Positions 8,420-17,045 of a stretch of DNA of 41,145 nucleotides are shown piece after piece. Numbering within the stretch: position 1 is the first letter of the stretch; each line of letters begins with the position of its first letter. A program made the position numbers and the translations under genes. Where the stretch lies: the IMG/VR virus record IMGVR_UViG_3300021963_005655, positions 1 through 41,145 of that record. One strand, 5' to 3'. The notes beneath the pieces were generated by a model that made no database searches, was not told the DNA's origin, and saw nothing but the letters and a program-made list of their open reading frames with translations. Origin of the DNA: a virus.

Positions 8420-9892
8420 ATGTTAGAAAAAAAGTTAGGTATAATTGTACCGATACGAAATAGAAACGAAGAGCTCTTCAAATTTGCTGCACACATGCAG
8501 TGGTTCTTGGCAGATAAGTTGGATTATACAATTTACTTTATAGAACAACAATCTCCTGATTTTTTCAATTATGGTAGTTTATGTAACGTTGGTTACGAAC
8601 TATTAAAAGATGAATGTGATTACTTTGTATTTCACGATGTCAATCTTATTCCTATAACTGATAATTGTGATTATTCTGATGATTTTTTAAATCCCATCCA
8701 TATGGCTTGTAATATAGCCGATGTTAAAAACGGCAAACCATATCCACATTATATTGGTGGTGTATTTAAAATTTCAAAAGAAGATTTTGAAAGTATAAAT
8801 GGATTCAGTAACGATTATTGGGATGGTGGGTTTGAATATATGGATTTGTTATGGAGAATGAACAAATATAATATTCCATTACCTACTATAAAATTCTTTG
8901 ATAAAGATATTTTTAAACAACATCGTTTGATTGACGTGAATGAAAACGAATATGAAATTAATAAAAAGCTAACATCATTTGAATTTGTAGATGGCGATTC
9001 ATTAATGATTAAATCAAATCCAATCATTGATAACATATTCCAGGATTCATTTACGATTTCATTTGATGCATATATCAATGGAAATTTATCACAAGATGGT
9101 ACTCTTATAGCTAAAGAAGGATATGATGTTGGATTATTTGTAAAGAATAATCAAGCATTGGTATTCCAACATTGGTTAGAAGATGGTGAATTGATTCAAA
9201 TATGGTGGAATCATTCTGATATTAAAAATAAGTGGGCACATATAAGTTTAAGATTTGATGCCGCTGAAGGAATCGTATCGTTATTCATAAATGGTAATTT
9301 AGTTGATGAAGTATTTTTTGATACATCGAAACCACTTATGGATTTTTCTAATAAAGATATTTGGATGGGTTCGCTTTTTTTCAAAAATAAATTAAATGGT
9401 AAATTATCTAATTTATTGTGTTTTGATTATGCTCTAAGTGATACCGAAATTGATTTAGTATTTAAAGAAAATTATAATAGAGGACTTACTACATTTGAAC
9501 CTATAATTGATATAGCATTTAATAAAATGGTTGGTCAATTTTACGTTGATACAGCTAGTTTAAAAAATCACGCTAGAGAAATATTAATATCAAATCAAAA
9601 GAAAGTAATAGAAGAAGATTTTCAATATTCATATAAGTTTAATATGCCAGAAACCGGCTTAGGTAAATTTAAAATTTTGGAAAATTCAGAAAAATTCACT
9701 ATATTAGACAATTATAATTATAAGAAGCCAGACCCTAACTTCACAGAAAATGAAAACATATTTTTCTATGAATCGGTTAAGACTAATCATAAAGATATTC
9801 CAAAATTCGGATTATCATCTGTAAGTTATAAAGTGACTGGTGAAAGTAAAATAGATAAAAATATAAAAAGAATTTCAGTTAAATTAAACTAA
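8420..9892 (+). CDS. Galactosyltransferase-like/LamG fusion, copy 1, degenerate active site
   Basis: This 490-residue protein is the first of three tandem paralogues. Residues 1-150 resemble beta-1,4-galactosyltransferase (GT7) domains: LGIIVPIRNRNEE at the start, YGSLCNVGY, FHDVN (71-75), YIGGVF (111-116) and INGFSNDYWDGG (126-137). The catalytic motifs are changed: DVD became DVN, and the acidic GFEDDD cluster became GFEYMD. It may therefore be inactive, altered in metal use, or purely binding. Residues from about 175 to 345 form a LamG/concanavalin-like beta-sandwich (SFTISFDAYI, WAHISLRFD, VSLFINGNLVDE). The C-terminal ~140 residues are unclassified. Sixteen bases separate it from the upstream gene. 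Confidence 0.78.
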   Translation: MLEKKLGIIVPIRNRNEELFKFAAHMQWFLADKLDYTIYFIEQQSPDFFNYGSLCNVGYELLKDECDYFVFHDVNLIPITDNCDYSDDFLNPIHMACNIADVKNGKPYPHYIGGVFKISKEDFESINGFSNDYWDGGFEYMDLLWRMNKYNIPLPTIKFFDKDIFKQHRLIDVNENEYEINKKLTSFEFVDGDSLMIKSNPIIDNIFQDSFTISFDAYINGNLSQDGTLIAKEGYDVGLFVKNNQALVFQHWLEDGELIQIWWNHSDIKNKWAHISLRFDAAEGIVSLFINGNLVDEVFFDTSKPLMDFSNKDIWMGSLFFKNKLNGKLSNLLCFDYALSDTEIDLVFKENYNRGLTTFEPIIDIAFNKMVGQFYVDTASLKNHAREILISNQKKVIEEDFQYSYKFNMPETGLGKFKILENSEKFTILDNYNYKKPDPNFTENENIFFYESVKTNHKDIPKFGLSSVSYKVTGESKIDKNIKRISVKLN

Positions 9893-9897
9893 CAAAT

Positions 9898-10179
9898 ATG
9901 GCAGGTACAAAAAAAGTTGTTACACAACAAGTAGAATCAGCAGAAGCTGTTGAGAATCTAATTTTAGAACAAAGAAAAGTAAAAGCATTGGAGAAGATTG
10001 CAAACTCATTAGATGCATTAACTGTTTGGTTCGAAGAAATTGAAAAGCAAGATTGGAGTGATAGAATTCAATATTATCTATATGAATTTCACAACAATGT
10101 TTCTAGAATTGCCGATGCAAATGAAGGAACAACATCATCAATGCCGGCGGGTAGACCTAAAAAAGACTCTGAAAGATAA
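9898..10179 (+). CDS. Small helical protein with AT-hook-like tail (93 aa)
   Basis: This 93-residue protein lies between the first and second galactosyltransferase/LamG genes and shares one base with the next start (TAATG). Residues 15-60 are strongly helical and heptad-like (AVENLILEQRKVKALEKIA, then DALTVWFEEIEK), suggesting a coiled-coil oligomer. The C-terminus reads MPAGRPKKDSER; GRPKK resembles an AT-hook core, though a single copy is weak evidence of DNA binding. No enzyme motif is visible. It could be a structural adaptor for its glycosyltransferase neighbours. Function unknown. Confidence 0.65.
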   Translation: MAGTKKVVTQQVESAEAVENLILEQRKVKALEKIANSLDALTVWFEEIEKQDWSDRIQYYLYEFHNNVSRIADANEGTTSSMPAGRPKKDSER

Positions 10180-11639
10180 TGAAATTAGGAATAATCGTTC
10201 CATATCGTAATAGAGAAGCTCATCTAAAAATGTTTAGAGAAAGTCTTGATGCTGCTCTAAAAAAGCAAGAAATTCCATACGAATTAATTGTGGTAGAACA
10301 ATTGGATGATAAACCATTTAATAGAGGTAAACTTTTAAATATTGGATTTGAACGAGCTAAGAAATTAGGATGTAAATATGTAGCATTTCACGATGTGGAT
10401 ATGATACCAATTAAGGTCGATTATTCGTATTCAGAAACGCCTACGCATTTGGCAACAGGCTTTGAAGATAATCCAAATATAAAACGAATTGTATTCGATG
10501 AATATTTTGGTGGTATAACGATGTTTCCAGTTTCCACATTTGAGCAAATAAATGGATACTCCAATGAATATTGGGGATGGGGATTTGAAGATGATGACCT
10601 TCTTTATAGATGTAAATATGCCGGTTTATCATTAGATAAAAAGACCATAAAATCTGATGATAAGGTAAAGGGGTTATACTTTAATGGTAAAAATTCTTAT
10701 GTCGAAATTGATAAATTGCATGATATTTTTGATTTTAAAAATTCAAGAACTATACTTGCTAAATTCAAATCCGATGATATAATTTGTAATCCAAATAAAG
10801 AATGGGATGATTATACAATATTCTCTATTCCTGGATATGATACTAATATTAGTTTTAATTCATTTAAACGATATAAAGTAGAAACTTGGGATAGTGATGA
10901 TAATGTATATTCTATAAACTCTGAAATAGCATCAAACTCATACGTTAATATTGTTTTTAATTTAGATTTTCTAAATGGAAAAATATCAATGTATAAAGAT
11001 GGTGAATTTATCGGAGAAACTACTATATCAAGAACATACAATAGAGATGGTAAAGAAGTTAAGCAATTTTGTAAAATCAAAGATTACAAAGATGAAGCAT
11101 CTTTCTTTTTAGGTTGCGGAGACCCATATCGAAACGAAGATGGTAATTGGTTTAAAGGAGTAATCAAAGAATTTGCAGTATATGATGGAGTATTATCGGC
11201 ATCCGAAATAAAAGCAATATCGGAAAATAAAATGTATCCACTTACTGAAAATTTTAAACAATACAAATCTTCAGAAAAGTTATTATGTTATTATGATACA
11301 TCTATAACCAGAAATAGAACTTTAATTGATTTAAGTGGTAATGGATATGATGCAATAACTAAACAAACTCATTTGGTGGAAATGGATATATCTGATGAAT
11401 TGGATGTATATGTTCCAAAAAGAAGAAAATCTTTGATAAAACTTTTATCACATAGGGAAAATGGATATGATGGTGGAAAATGGAAAAATAGAACTACACG
11501 CCAAAATCAAATAAGATTCTTTAATAATATTTCCAGAAATTTAACTAATATAGAATTGGATGGATTATCGACTTGTAAATATAAATTATTAAATGAAGCA
11601 ACTGTAAAAAACTATCATTTTTTATCCGTATTGTTATAA
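10179..11639 (+). CDS. Beta-1,4-galactosyltransferase-like/LamG fusion, copy 2
   Basis: This 486-residue protein is the second paralogue. The GT7-like domain is intact: FNRGKLLNIGF (48-58), HDVDMIP (71-77), YFGGITMF (109-116), INGYSNEYWGWGFEDDDL (124-141). In the animal beta-1,4-galactosyltransferase family, the DVD and GWGxEDDD acidic residues bind Mn2+ and the acceptor sugar, so this copy looks catalytic. Residues from about 170 to 350 form a LamG-like domain (YFNGKNSYVEID, SYVNIVFNLD, ISMYKDGEFIGE). The tail contains YVPKRRKS and ends in a segment (GLSTCKYKLL) similar to the end of copy 3. Soluble, with no signal peptide or membrane anchor, unlike Golgi relatives. Donor not determinable. 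Confidence 0.85.
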   Translation: MKLGIIVPYRNREAHLKMFRESLDAALKKQEIPYELIVVEQLDDKPFNRGKLLNIGFERAKKLGCKYVAFHDVDMIPIKVDYSYSETPTHLATGFEDNPNIKRIVFDEYFGGITMFPVSTFEQINGYSNEYWGWGFEDDDLLYRCKYAGLSLDKKTIKSDDKVKGLYFNGKNSYVEIDKLHDIFDFKNSRTILAKFKSDDIICNPNKEWDDYTIFSIPGYDTNISFNSFKRYKVETWDSDDNVYSINSEIASNSYVNIVFNLDFLNGKISMYKDGEFIGETTISRTYNRDGKEVKQFCKIKDYKDEASFFLGCGDPYRNEDGNWFKGVIKEFAVYDGVLSASEIKAISENKMYPLTENFKQYKSSEKLLCYYDTSITRNRTLIDLSGNGYDAITKQTHLVEMDISDELDVYVPKRRKSLIKLLSHRENGYDGGKWKNRTTRQNQIRFFNNISRNLTNIELDGLSTCKYKLLNEATVKNYHFLSVLL

Positions 11640-11640
11640 T

Positions 11641-13107
11641 ATGAAATTAGGAGTTTGTGTACCATATAGAAATAGAGAAGAACATTTAAAAAGATTTGTT
11701 CCCCATATTCATAAATTTTTAAATGATATGGGAATTGAACATGCTATATATTTAGGACATCAAAATGATGATGAACTATTTAATAGAGGATTGATGAAAA
11801 ATGTTGCAGCAATAGCTGCATTTGAAGATGGTTGTGATTACATTGTTTGGCATGATATTGATATGGTGCCGGAAGATGATAGTTGTGATTATTCATTTCC
11901 AACCGATAATCCACAACATATAGCAGTTCGTATCTCACAATCCGACTATATGTTAAAGTATGAAGAATACTTTGGTGGAGCAGTTTTATTCTCAAAAGAA
12001 CAGGCATATAAAGCCAATGGATACTCCAATGACTATTGGGATTGGGGAATGGAAGATGATGATTTATTTTGGAGATGTGTATTGGAAGGGATGGCTGATA
12101 AACAAATTCATCAAAAAATTGAAAATCAATCATTTGGACAATTTAATGGAGTAAATTCTTTATTAGAAATTTTACCATCCAACAACCTAAGAAACGCCAT
12201 ATCGGATTCACATACTATTTCGGTATTGGTTAAGGCTGACCAACAAATAGAAAAAGTTCCTATTTGGTTAATCGGTGATACAAAAAGACAATTTGTGGAA
12301 TATCCGATTTTCAGAAAGCCCGGTTATGATTATGGGTTATCATTTAATAATAGTAGAGCATATACTGCTATGTTGTGGGATTCACGTAAGAATCACATTT
12401 ATCAATGGATGAAACGATATGAAAACCAATGGAGTTGGGTAACTATGGTATTAGATGCAAAGAATAAGAAGATGCATCTTTATATGAATGGAAATGAAAG
12501 TGATGCTAGAAATGGAACAGGCACATCATCACCAATGCATTTTGATTTTCCGTTAAAACGTTATGGAGTAGAACCATTCTTTGTTGGACACACCCCATCG
12601 CCTGGAACACAAACACACGCTAAGTGGTTCAAAGGTGATATAGCTAAAATAAAAGTTTGGAATAAAGCATTTAATAACGATGAAGTTAGAAGTAGTATTT
12701 TTGAAAACGCTTTTGAAAAAACTGCGATATTAAATTTGAACTTCGATGGGATGGCTAAAGATGATTCATATTTAAAACATAGATTAGTTAATCAAAATGT
12801 AGAAATAGAATCGGATAATATAGAAGTTCCATCCACAATACTCCCATATAGAAGAGATGGTAAATTTGAATGCTTACCACATCAAACCGAAGGTATAATT
12901 GAAGAAGGTGGAATTCAGAAATGGGCAAAGGGAGAAACTACTGCTGCAAATGAAAGAAGATATGTTTTAAATATGCAGCAAGGTAGTATCAACCATAAAA
13001 CAGATGGATTATCTAATGCTAAAGAAAGATATGAATTTATCAGTAAAGAGCAAATAATGGATATTCCAAACGCATTTATGGTAAATGTAAAAACCATTAG
13101 AAAATGA
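11641..13107 (+). CDS. Beta-1,4-galactosyltransferase-like/LamG fusion, copy 3
   Basis: This 488-residue protein is the third paralogue, one base after copy 2. The GT7-like domain is intact: LGVCVPYRNREEHL at the start, FNRGLMKNV (47-55), HDIDMVP (71-77), YFGGAVLF (110-117) and NGYSNDYWDWGMEDDDL (126-142). The following LamG-like region (about 155-370) includes QFNGVNSLLEI, SWVTMVLDAKNKKMHLYMNG and WFKGDIAKIKVW. The C-terminal part has PYRRDGKFECL and GLSNAKERYEF, like the tail of copy 2. The tandem array suggests gene duplication followed by change of acceptor or donor preference. It precedes the lipoyl-domain gene by a four-base overlap. Confidence 0.85.
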   Translation: MKLGVCVPYRNREEHLKRFVPHIHKFLNDMGIEHAIYLGHQNDDELFNRGLMKNVAAIAAFEDGCDYIVWHDIDMVPEDDSCDYSFPTDNPQHIAVRISQSDYMLKYEEYFGGAVLFSKEQAYKANGYSNDYWDWGMEDDDLFWRCVLEGMADKQIHQKIENQSFGQFNGVNSLLEILPSNNLRNAISDSHTISVLVKADQQIEKVPIWLIGDTKRQFVEYPIFRKPGYDYGLSFNNSRAYTAMLWDSRKNHIYQWMKRYENQWSWVTMVLDAKNKKMHLYMNGNESDARNGTGTSSPMHFDFPLKRYGVEPFFVGHTPSPGTQTHAKWFKGDIAKIKVWNKAFNNDEVRSSIFENAFEKTAILNLNFDGMAKDDSYLKHRLVNQNVEIESDNIEVPSTILPYRRDGKFECLPHQTEGIIEEGGIQKWAKGETTAANERRYVLNMQQGSINHKTDGLSNAKERYEFISKEQIMDIPNAFMVNVKTIRK

Positions 13108-13346
13108 GTGATATAATAATGCCTAGAATGACCGATACGATGGAAACGGGTGTATTGGTTAATTGGTTTGTAAAAGAGGGAGATTGTGTTAAATCGGGTG
13201 ATATAATAGCAGAGATTGAAACGGATAAAGCCATAATGGATTTAGAAGTGTGGGAGAGTGGATGTATAACTCATATAGAAATAAAAGAAGGACAAAGAAT
13301 ACCAATTAATAGTATAATAGCTAAAATAGAAAATAATGTCAGATAA
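13104..13346 (+). CDS. Stand-alone lipoyl/biotinyl domain protein (80 aa)
   Basis: This 80-residue protein is one complete lipoyl domain. It starts with DIIMPRMTDTMETGVLVNWF, has VKEGDCVKSGD, and carries the modification hairpin EIETDKAIMDLE with Lys42 in the DKA turn. The second half has WESGCITHI and IPINSIIAKIE. The overall match is to the E2 component of pyruvate or acetoin dehydrogenases, where a lipoyl group on this lysine carries an acyl unit. There is no E1/E3-binding or acyltransferase domain. It overlaps the radical SAM gene by 11 bases. The same gene block encodes short E1-alpha-like and E1-beta-like proteins. Biotin attachment is less likely because the lysine is in DKA, not MKM. 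Confidence 0.9.
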   Translation: MSDIIMPRMTDTMETGVLVNWFVKEGDCVKSGDIIAEIETDKAIMDLEVWESGCITHIEIKEGQRIPINSIIAKIENNVR

Positions 13347-14760
13347 ATTCAAAGTTGATTTAGAACAACAAAATCCTTTGTATGTGAATACAAAGAAAAC
13401 ACTAGATGCGGTAGGACCGGGTATGTGTTTAGCAAAATGGACGCAAGTAACGCTATCTTTACAGGTAGGACACAATCACTCATGTCACCATCCTAGAACA
13501 CACGCAATTTCTCCGCAAGAGATTGCACGAAACCCATCGGCACTTCACAATACGAGATACAAAAAACTTCGTAGAAAAGAAATGTTGAATGGAGCTAGAC
13601 CTACTGAATGTGATTATTGTTGGGGAGTAGAAGATAATTCTAGCATATTTTCTGATAGAGTTTTCAAATCTTCAGAAAGTTGGTCTTTACCATTTATGGA
13701 GCAAATCAAAAATTCGGATTGGAGAGATGATTTTAATCCTAAGTATGTTGAAGTAGCATTTAGTAATGCTTGTAATTTTAAATGTTCTTATTGTGGACCT
13801 GCATATAGTTCTCAATGGGTTGAGGAAATTGAAAAATACGGCGCCTATCCAACAACGGATAGATTTAATGATACTCAATATTTAATTGAGGAACACAAAA
13901 TGCCAATTGCTCAAAAAGATTATAATCCATATACGGAAGCCTTTTGGAAATGGTGGCCAGATTTATACAAAGATTTACACACCTTTAGAATTACGGGTGG
14001 TGAACCATTATTGGCAAAAGATACTTGGAAAGTGTTAGATTATATTATAGACCAACCAAATCCAAATAAACAACTTAAATTAGCATTTAATTCAAACTTA
14101 GGTGCACCTGATGCATTAATTGATAAGTTTATTGAAAAACTTAAAAGAATCGAAGATGAGGAAAGAGCAAGTGAAATTGTAATTTTCACATCTTGTGATA
14201 CTTGGGGAGAGCAAGCTGATTATATTAGAACGGGTATGGAATTTAATAGATTTTGGGATAACGTTAATAAAATTTTAACCAAATGTCCAAGAGTTATTAT
14301 TACTTTTATGTCAACATATAATGCATTGAGTTTATTCAATTATAATAAGTTGATTAAAGAGGTTTATAACTTAAAAGATATCTATGGTAGCTACGATAGA
14401 TATTGGAATTCGGCAGTATTTTTAGATTCATCATATTTAAGATATCCACAACATCAGACTGTTCAAATTCTTCCATATGATTTTTCTAAAAAATTATTAG
14501 AGCAAACTAAGTTAATTACATATTATGCTATTCCTGTATTTGAACCAAAGTATATTGGATTTTCTGATATTGAAGTTCAGAAATTAAAAAGAATATATGA
14601 TTGGATGATATCACCACAAGATGGTAGCAAACAACTTAGAAATCGTTATAATTTCCACAAATACTTTACAGAACACGATAAAAGAAGAGGAACTAATTTT
14701 GTGAAAACATTTCCTGAATTGGAAGAATTTTATAATTTTTGTGGAACTATTCAAATTTAA
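13336..14760 (+). CDS. Radical SAM protein with N-terminal Cys cluster (twitch/SPASM-like)
   Basis: This 474-residue protein carries the radical SAM motif CNFKCSYC, with C146, C150 and C153 binding the 4Fe-4S cluster, followed by RITGGEPLL, the GGE SAM-binding motif. A second set of cysteines lies before the core (C31, C50, C92, C95; CDYCW), suggesting an auxiliary cluster of the twitch or SPASM type at an unusual N-terminal place. Such enzymes generate a 5'-deoxyadenosyl radical for difficult C-H chemistry on peptides, sugars or other molecules. It overlaps the lipoyl gene and is followed by a free LamG protein. Substrate unknown; lipoate-type sulfur insertion is not indicated. Confidence 0.85.
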   Translation: MSDKFKVDLEQQNPLYVNTKKTLDAVGPGMCLAKWTQVTLSLQVGHNHSCHHPRTHAISPQEIARNPSALHNTRYKKLRRKEMLNGARPTECDYCWGVEDNSSIFSDRVFKSSESWSLPFMEQIKNSDWRDDFNPKYVEVAFSNACNFKCSYCGPAYSSQWVEEIEKYGAYPTTDRFNDTQYLIEEHKMPIAQKDYNPYTEAFWKWWPDLYKDLHTFRITGGEPLLAKDTWKVLDYIIDQPNPNKQLKLAFNSNLGAPDALIDKFIEKLKRIEDEERASEIVIFTSCDTWGEQADYIRTGMEFNRFWDNVNKILTKCPRVIITFMSTYNALSLFNYNKLIKEVYNLKDIYGSYDRYWNSAVFLDSSYLRYPQHQTVQILPYDFSKKLLEQTKLITYYAIPVFEPKYIGFSDIEVQKLKRIYDWMISPQDGSKQLRNRYNFHKYFTEHDKRRGTNFVKTFPELEEFYNFCGTIQI

Positions 14761-14765
14761 AAAAT

Positions 14766-15533
14766 ATGAGTTTATTAATAAAAAAAGAAGAACCTTGGGT
14801 TATTTTACCCGAAAGTAGATATGATATTACCGATAGGAAGATAGATACCTTTATGGATGATGATTTCTCATTATATCTTAAAGTTAAAATATTTCCCGAA
14901 ATGATGGAATATAATGAGGAAGGATTTGCATTTGCTAGAAGTGGTAAACATTCTGGTTTATCTTTTTATAAAGTAAAGGATAATGATGGTAATGATATTG
15001 TTACATTAATGTGGACATATTGGTTTATGGATGATAGTTTTGTACAATTTCATTATAATATAGAAGCATCGGAAATAAATGAATTTATAGAAGTAGTGGT
15101 TTTAAATGATGATAGTAATTCTAAAACATTTACACTATATGTAAACTCTAAATTAGTAGATACTAAAGAATATGTTGAGAAAGAGAAGCAATCTTATAAA
15201 TTCGGAGAAATGGGAGGTGGAGGATTCTACCAATTTGGAAATGGAAATTTTCAGGTACCAGATATAGCAATGCATTTAGAATGTGAATTTGATATGTGTT
15301 TTTTAATTAAAGGATTACGTTCTTTAAATGAAATGCAAACGATATCAAATACATATGAAGAAAATTTAATTGAGTTCTTAGAAGAAATTAAAGTATTCAA
15401 AGAATCTACTCCTTATAAAAAAGATTTAGCATTCTTTTTGGATTTTAAACAACAAAATAGATACAAAGTATGGGAGTTAACGCATAATGGAAACTATTTA
15501 TCAAAAGCAACTTTAGAAAACATTTATTTTTAA
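14766..15533 (+). CDS. Free-standing LamG/concanavalin-like protein
   Basis: I place the start at ATG 14766, just after the radical SAM stop; the frame could open from TTG at 14739 but that would overlap the previous gene without need. The 255-residue product is mostly one beta-sandwich resembling the LamG parts of the three galactosyltransferase fusions: DDDFSLYLKVKIF, HSGLSFYKVKD, FIEVVVLNDDSNSKTFTLYV and NSKLVDTKEY, then a C-terminal helix and DFKQQNRYKVWEL. There is no catalytic motif or signal peptide. It probably binds carbohydrate or mediates contact with the glycosyltransferases or virion. Its stop overlaps the next start (TAATG). Confidence 0.72.
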   Translation: MSLLIKKEEPWVILPESRYDITDRKIDTFMDDDFSLYLKVKIFPEMMEYNEEGFAFARSGKHSGLSFYKVKDNDGNDIVTLMWTYWFMDDSFVQFHYNIEASEINEFIEVVVLNDDSNSKTFTLYVNSKLVDTKEYVEKEKQSYKFGEMGGGGFYQFGNGNFQVPDIAMHLECEFDMCFLIKGLRSLNEMQTISNTYEENLIEFLEEIKVFKESTPYKKDLAFFLDFKQQNRYKVWELTHNGNYLSKATLENIYF

Positions 15534-16498
15534 TGAAAATATTAATCACAGGCGGCGCAGGCTATTTGGGTTCGGTTATTGTAGATAAAATGTTGAAAGC
15601 CGGACATGAAATCGTAGTATTAGACAAATTATTATTTAATCAAACTTCTCTATTACAATATACATCGAATCCAAAATTTAAATTCATTTATGGAGATGTT
15701 CGTAATGTAACGGAATTGGAAAGATTATGTAAAGAAGCTGATGTAATTATTCCATTGGCAGCAATCGTAGGATTTCCTGCTTGTGCGGCTGACCCTAAAT
15801 TGGCAAAAGAAATTAATTTTGACCAAATCTTTAATATTGTAAGATTTGCTAAAGATAAAAAGATTTTATATCCCAATACAAATAGTGGATATGGGATTGG
15901 TGTAGGCCAAACGGAATGTACGGAGGAATCACCACTTACTCCTATTTCAGTTTACGGACAAACTAAATGCGATGCTGAAAACTTTTTAAGAGCAAACACA
16001 TCAGCAATTACATTTAGATTAGCAACTGTATTTGGAGTATCACCAAGAATGAGAACCGATTTATTGGTAAATGATTTTACTTATAAAGCAATAACCGATA
16101 AATACATAGTTGTATTTGAAAAGAATTTTAAAAGAAACTTTATTCACGTTGAAGATGTTGCATCGGCATTTCTTTTTATGTTAGAAAACTACGATACTTA
16201 CAAAGGTGAAGTGTTTAATGTAGGATTAAGTTCGGCAAATCTTTCAAAGCAAGAATTGTTAGAAAAGATACAATCCCATGTAAAGGATTTTGCGGTATCA
16301 TACAACGATTTTTATGAGGACCCCGATAAAAGAGATTACATTGTATCGAACGCTAAAATAGAAGCGACTGGTTGGATGCCTGAATGGGATTTAGATAGAG
16401 GTATAAAACAATTGATTCAAGGATATCAAATGATAGTTCCAAAAATGGGAGCAGAATTTAGAAACGGATTTCCATTAGGTTACGCAAATCAAACATAA
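15533..16498 (+). CDS. NAD-dependent nucleotide-sugar epimerase/dehydratase (extended SDR)
   Basis: This 321-residue protein has the NAD(P)-binding loop GGAGYLG (residues 7-13) at the N-terminus, DVRN and the LAAIVGFPAC segment, and the catalytic pair Y141-x3-K145 (YGQTK). NFIHVEDVASAF and EVFNVG are typical of nucleotide-sugar epimerases and dehydratases. Length is normal for the family. It acts in the cytoplasm on an NDP-sugar, by 4-epimerisation, 4,6-dehydration or 4-reduction; sequence alone does not decide which. The adjacent RmlC-like gene suggests a deoxysugar route with a 4-keto intermediate. Both neighbours are tightly packed, so it is part of the same operon. Confidence 0.87.
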   Translation: MKILITGGAGYLGSVIVDKMLKAGHEIVVLDKLLFNQTSLLQYTSNPKFKFIYGDVRNVTELERLCKEADVIIPLAAIVGFPACAADPKLAKEINFDQIFNIVRFAKDKKILYPNTNSGYGIGVGQTECTEESPLTPISVYGQTKCDAENFLRANTSAITFRLATVFGVSPRMRTDLLVNDFTYKAITDKYIVVFEKNFKRNFIHVEDVASAFLFMLENYDTYKGEVFNVGLSSANLSKQELLEKIQSHVKDFAVSYNDFYEDPDKRDYIVSNAKIEATGWMPEWDLDRGIKQLIQGYQMIVPKMGAEFRNGFPLGYANQT

Positions 16499-16499
16499 T

Positions 16500-17045
16500 A
16501 TGAATAATAAATGGGATGAGTTTATAGAAACTCCATCAAAAATATTTGGTTACCAAGTGCCCGTATTTACTCCATCAATTTATAGAGAATATAGAGGCGA
16601 AATATTTACTACATTTCATAGTGAAGAACATCCCGTAATGCGACATATTCATTATGATAAATCAGAAATATCAATTCACGGAAGATTTTCGAAATCGTAT
16701 AAAGGAGTATTAAGGGGATTGCATTATGATAACAAAACGTGGAAATTAGTTCAAGCGGCAGTTGGCGATATCTATTTAGTTGTATTAGATATGCGAAAAG
16801 ATTCACCAACTTTCGGTGATTGGGAATCGTTTATGATAACCGAAAAAGATAGAAACCAAGTATTAGTTCCACCCGGCTTTGCTAATGGACATTATGCATT
16901 AACGGATTGTATGTTCCATTATAATTTATTTTATAAAGATGGATATGTAGATGCGGATATGCAAGGTGTAATTAAATGGAACGACCCGGAATATCAAATG
17001 GAATGGCCAACTAATAATCCTACATTACAAAAAAGAGACAGATGA
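16500..17045 (+). CDS. RmlC-like dTDP-4-keto-6-deoxysugar 3,5-epimerase
   Basis: This 181-residue protein has the length and cupin pattern of the RmlC family: GVLRGLHYD (69-77) with the catalytic His75, VGDIYLVVLDMRKDSPTFG (88-106), VPPGFANGH (123-131), and FHYNLFYKDGY with the expected active-site tyrosine. In this family the enzyme epimerises C3 and/or C5 of a 4-keto-6-deoxy NDP-sugar. The preceding SDR and later SDR genes could make and then reduce that intermediate. The 3' end overlaps the E1-alpha-like gene by four bases (ATGA). Whether it epimerises one or both centres is not visible. No separate RmlA or RmlB can be assigned with certainty in this window. Confidence 0.88.
   Translation: MNNKWDEFIETPSKIFGYQVPVFTPSIYREYRGEIFTTFHSEEHPVMRHIHYDKSEISIHGRFSKSYKGVLRGLHYDNKTWKLVQAAVGDIYLVVLDMRKDSPTFGDWESFMITEKDRNQVLVPPGFANGHYALTDCMFHYNLFYKDGYVDADMQGVIKWNDPEYQMEWPTNNPTLQKRDR

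Noticed and set aside
11780-12133. 117-codon minus-strand frame inside galactosyltransferase copy 3
   Set aside because: The + strand encodes the catalytic motifs there; the antisense product is low in information.
11960-12154. Short + strand frame within galactosyltransferase copy 3
   Set aside because: Different frame from the conserved protein, wholly internal and without its own signals.
14739-14765. TTG start for the free LamG protein
   Set aside because: It would lie inside the radical SAM gene; ATG at 14766 after that gene's stop is a better start.
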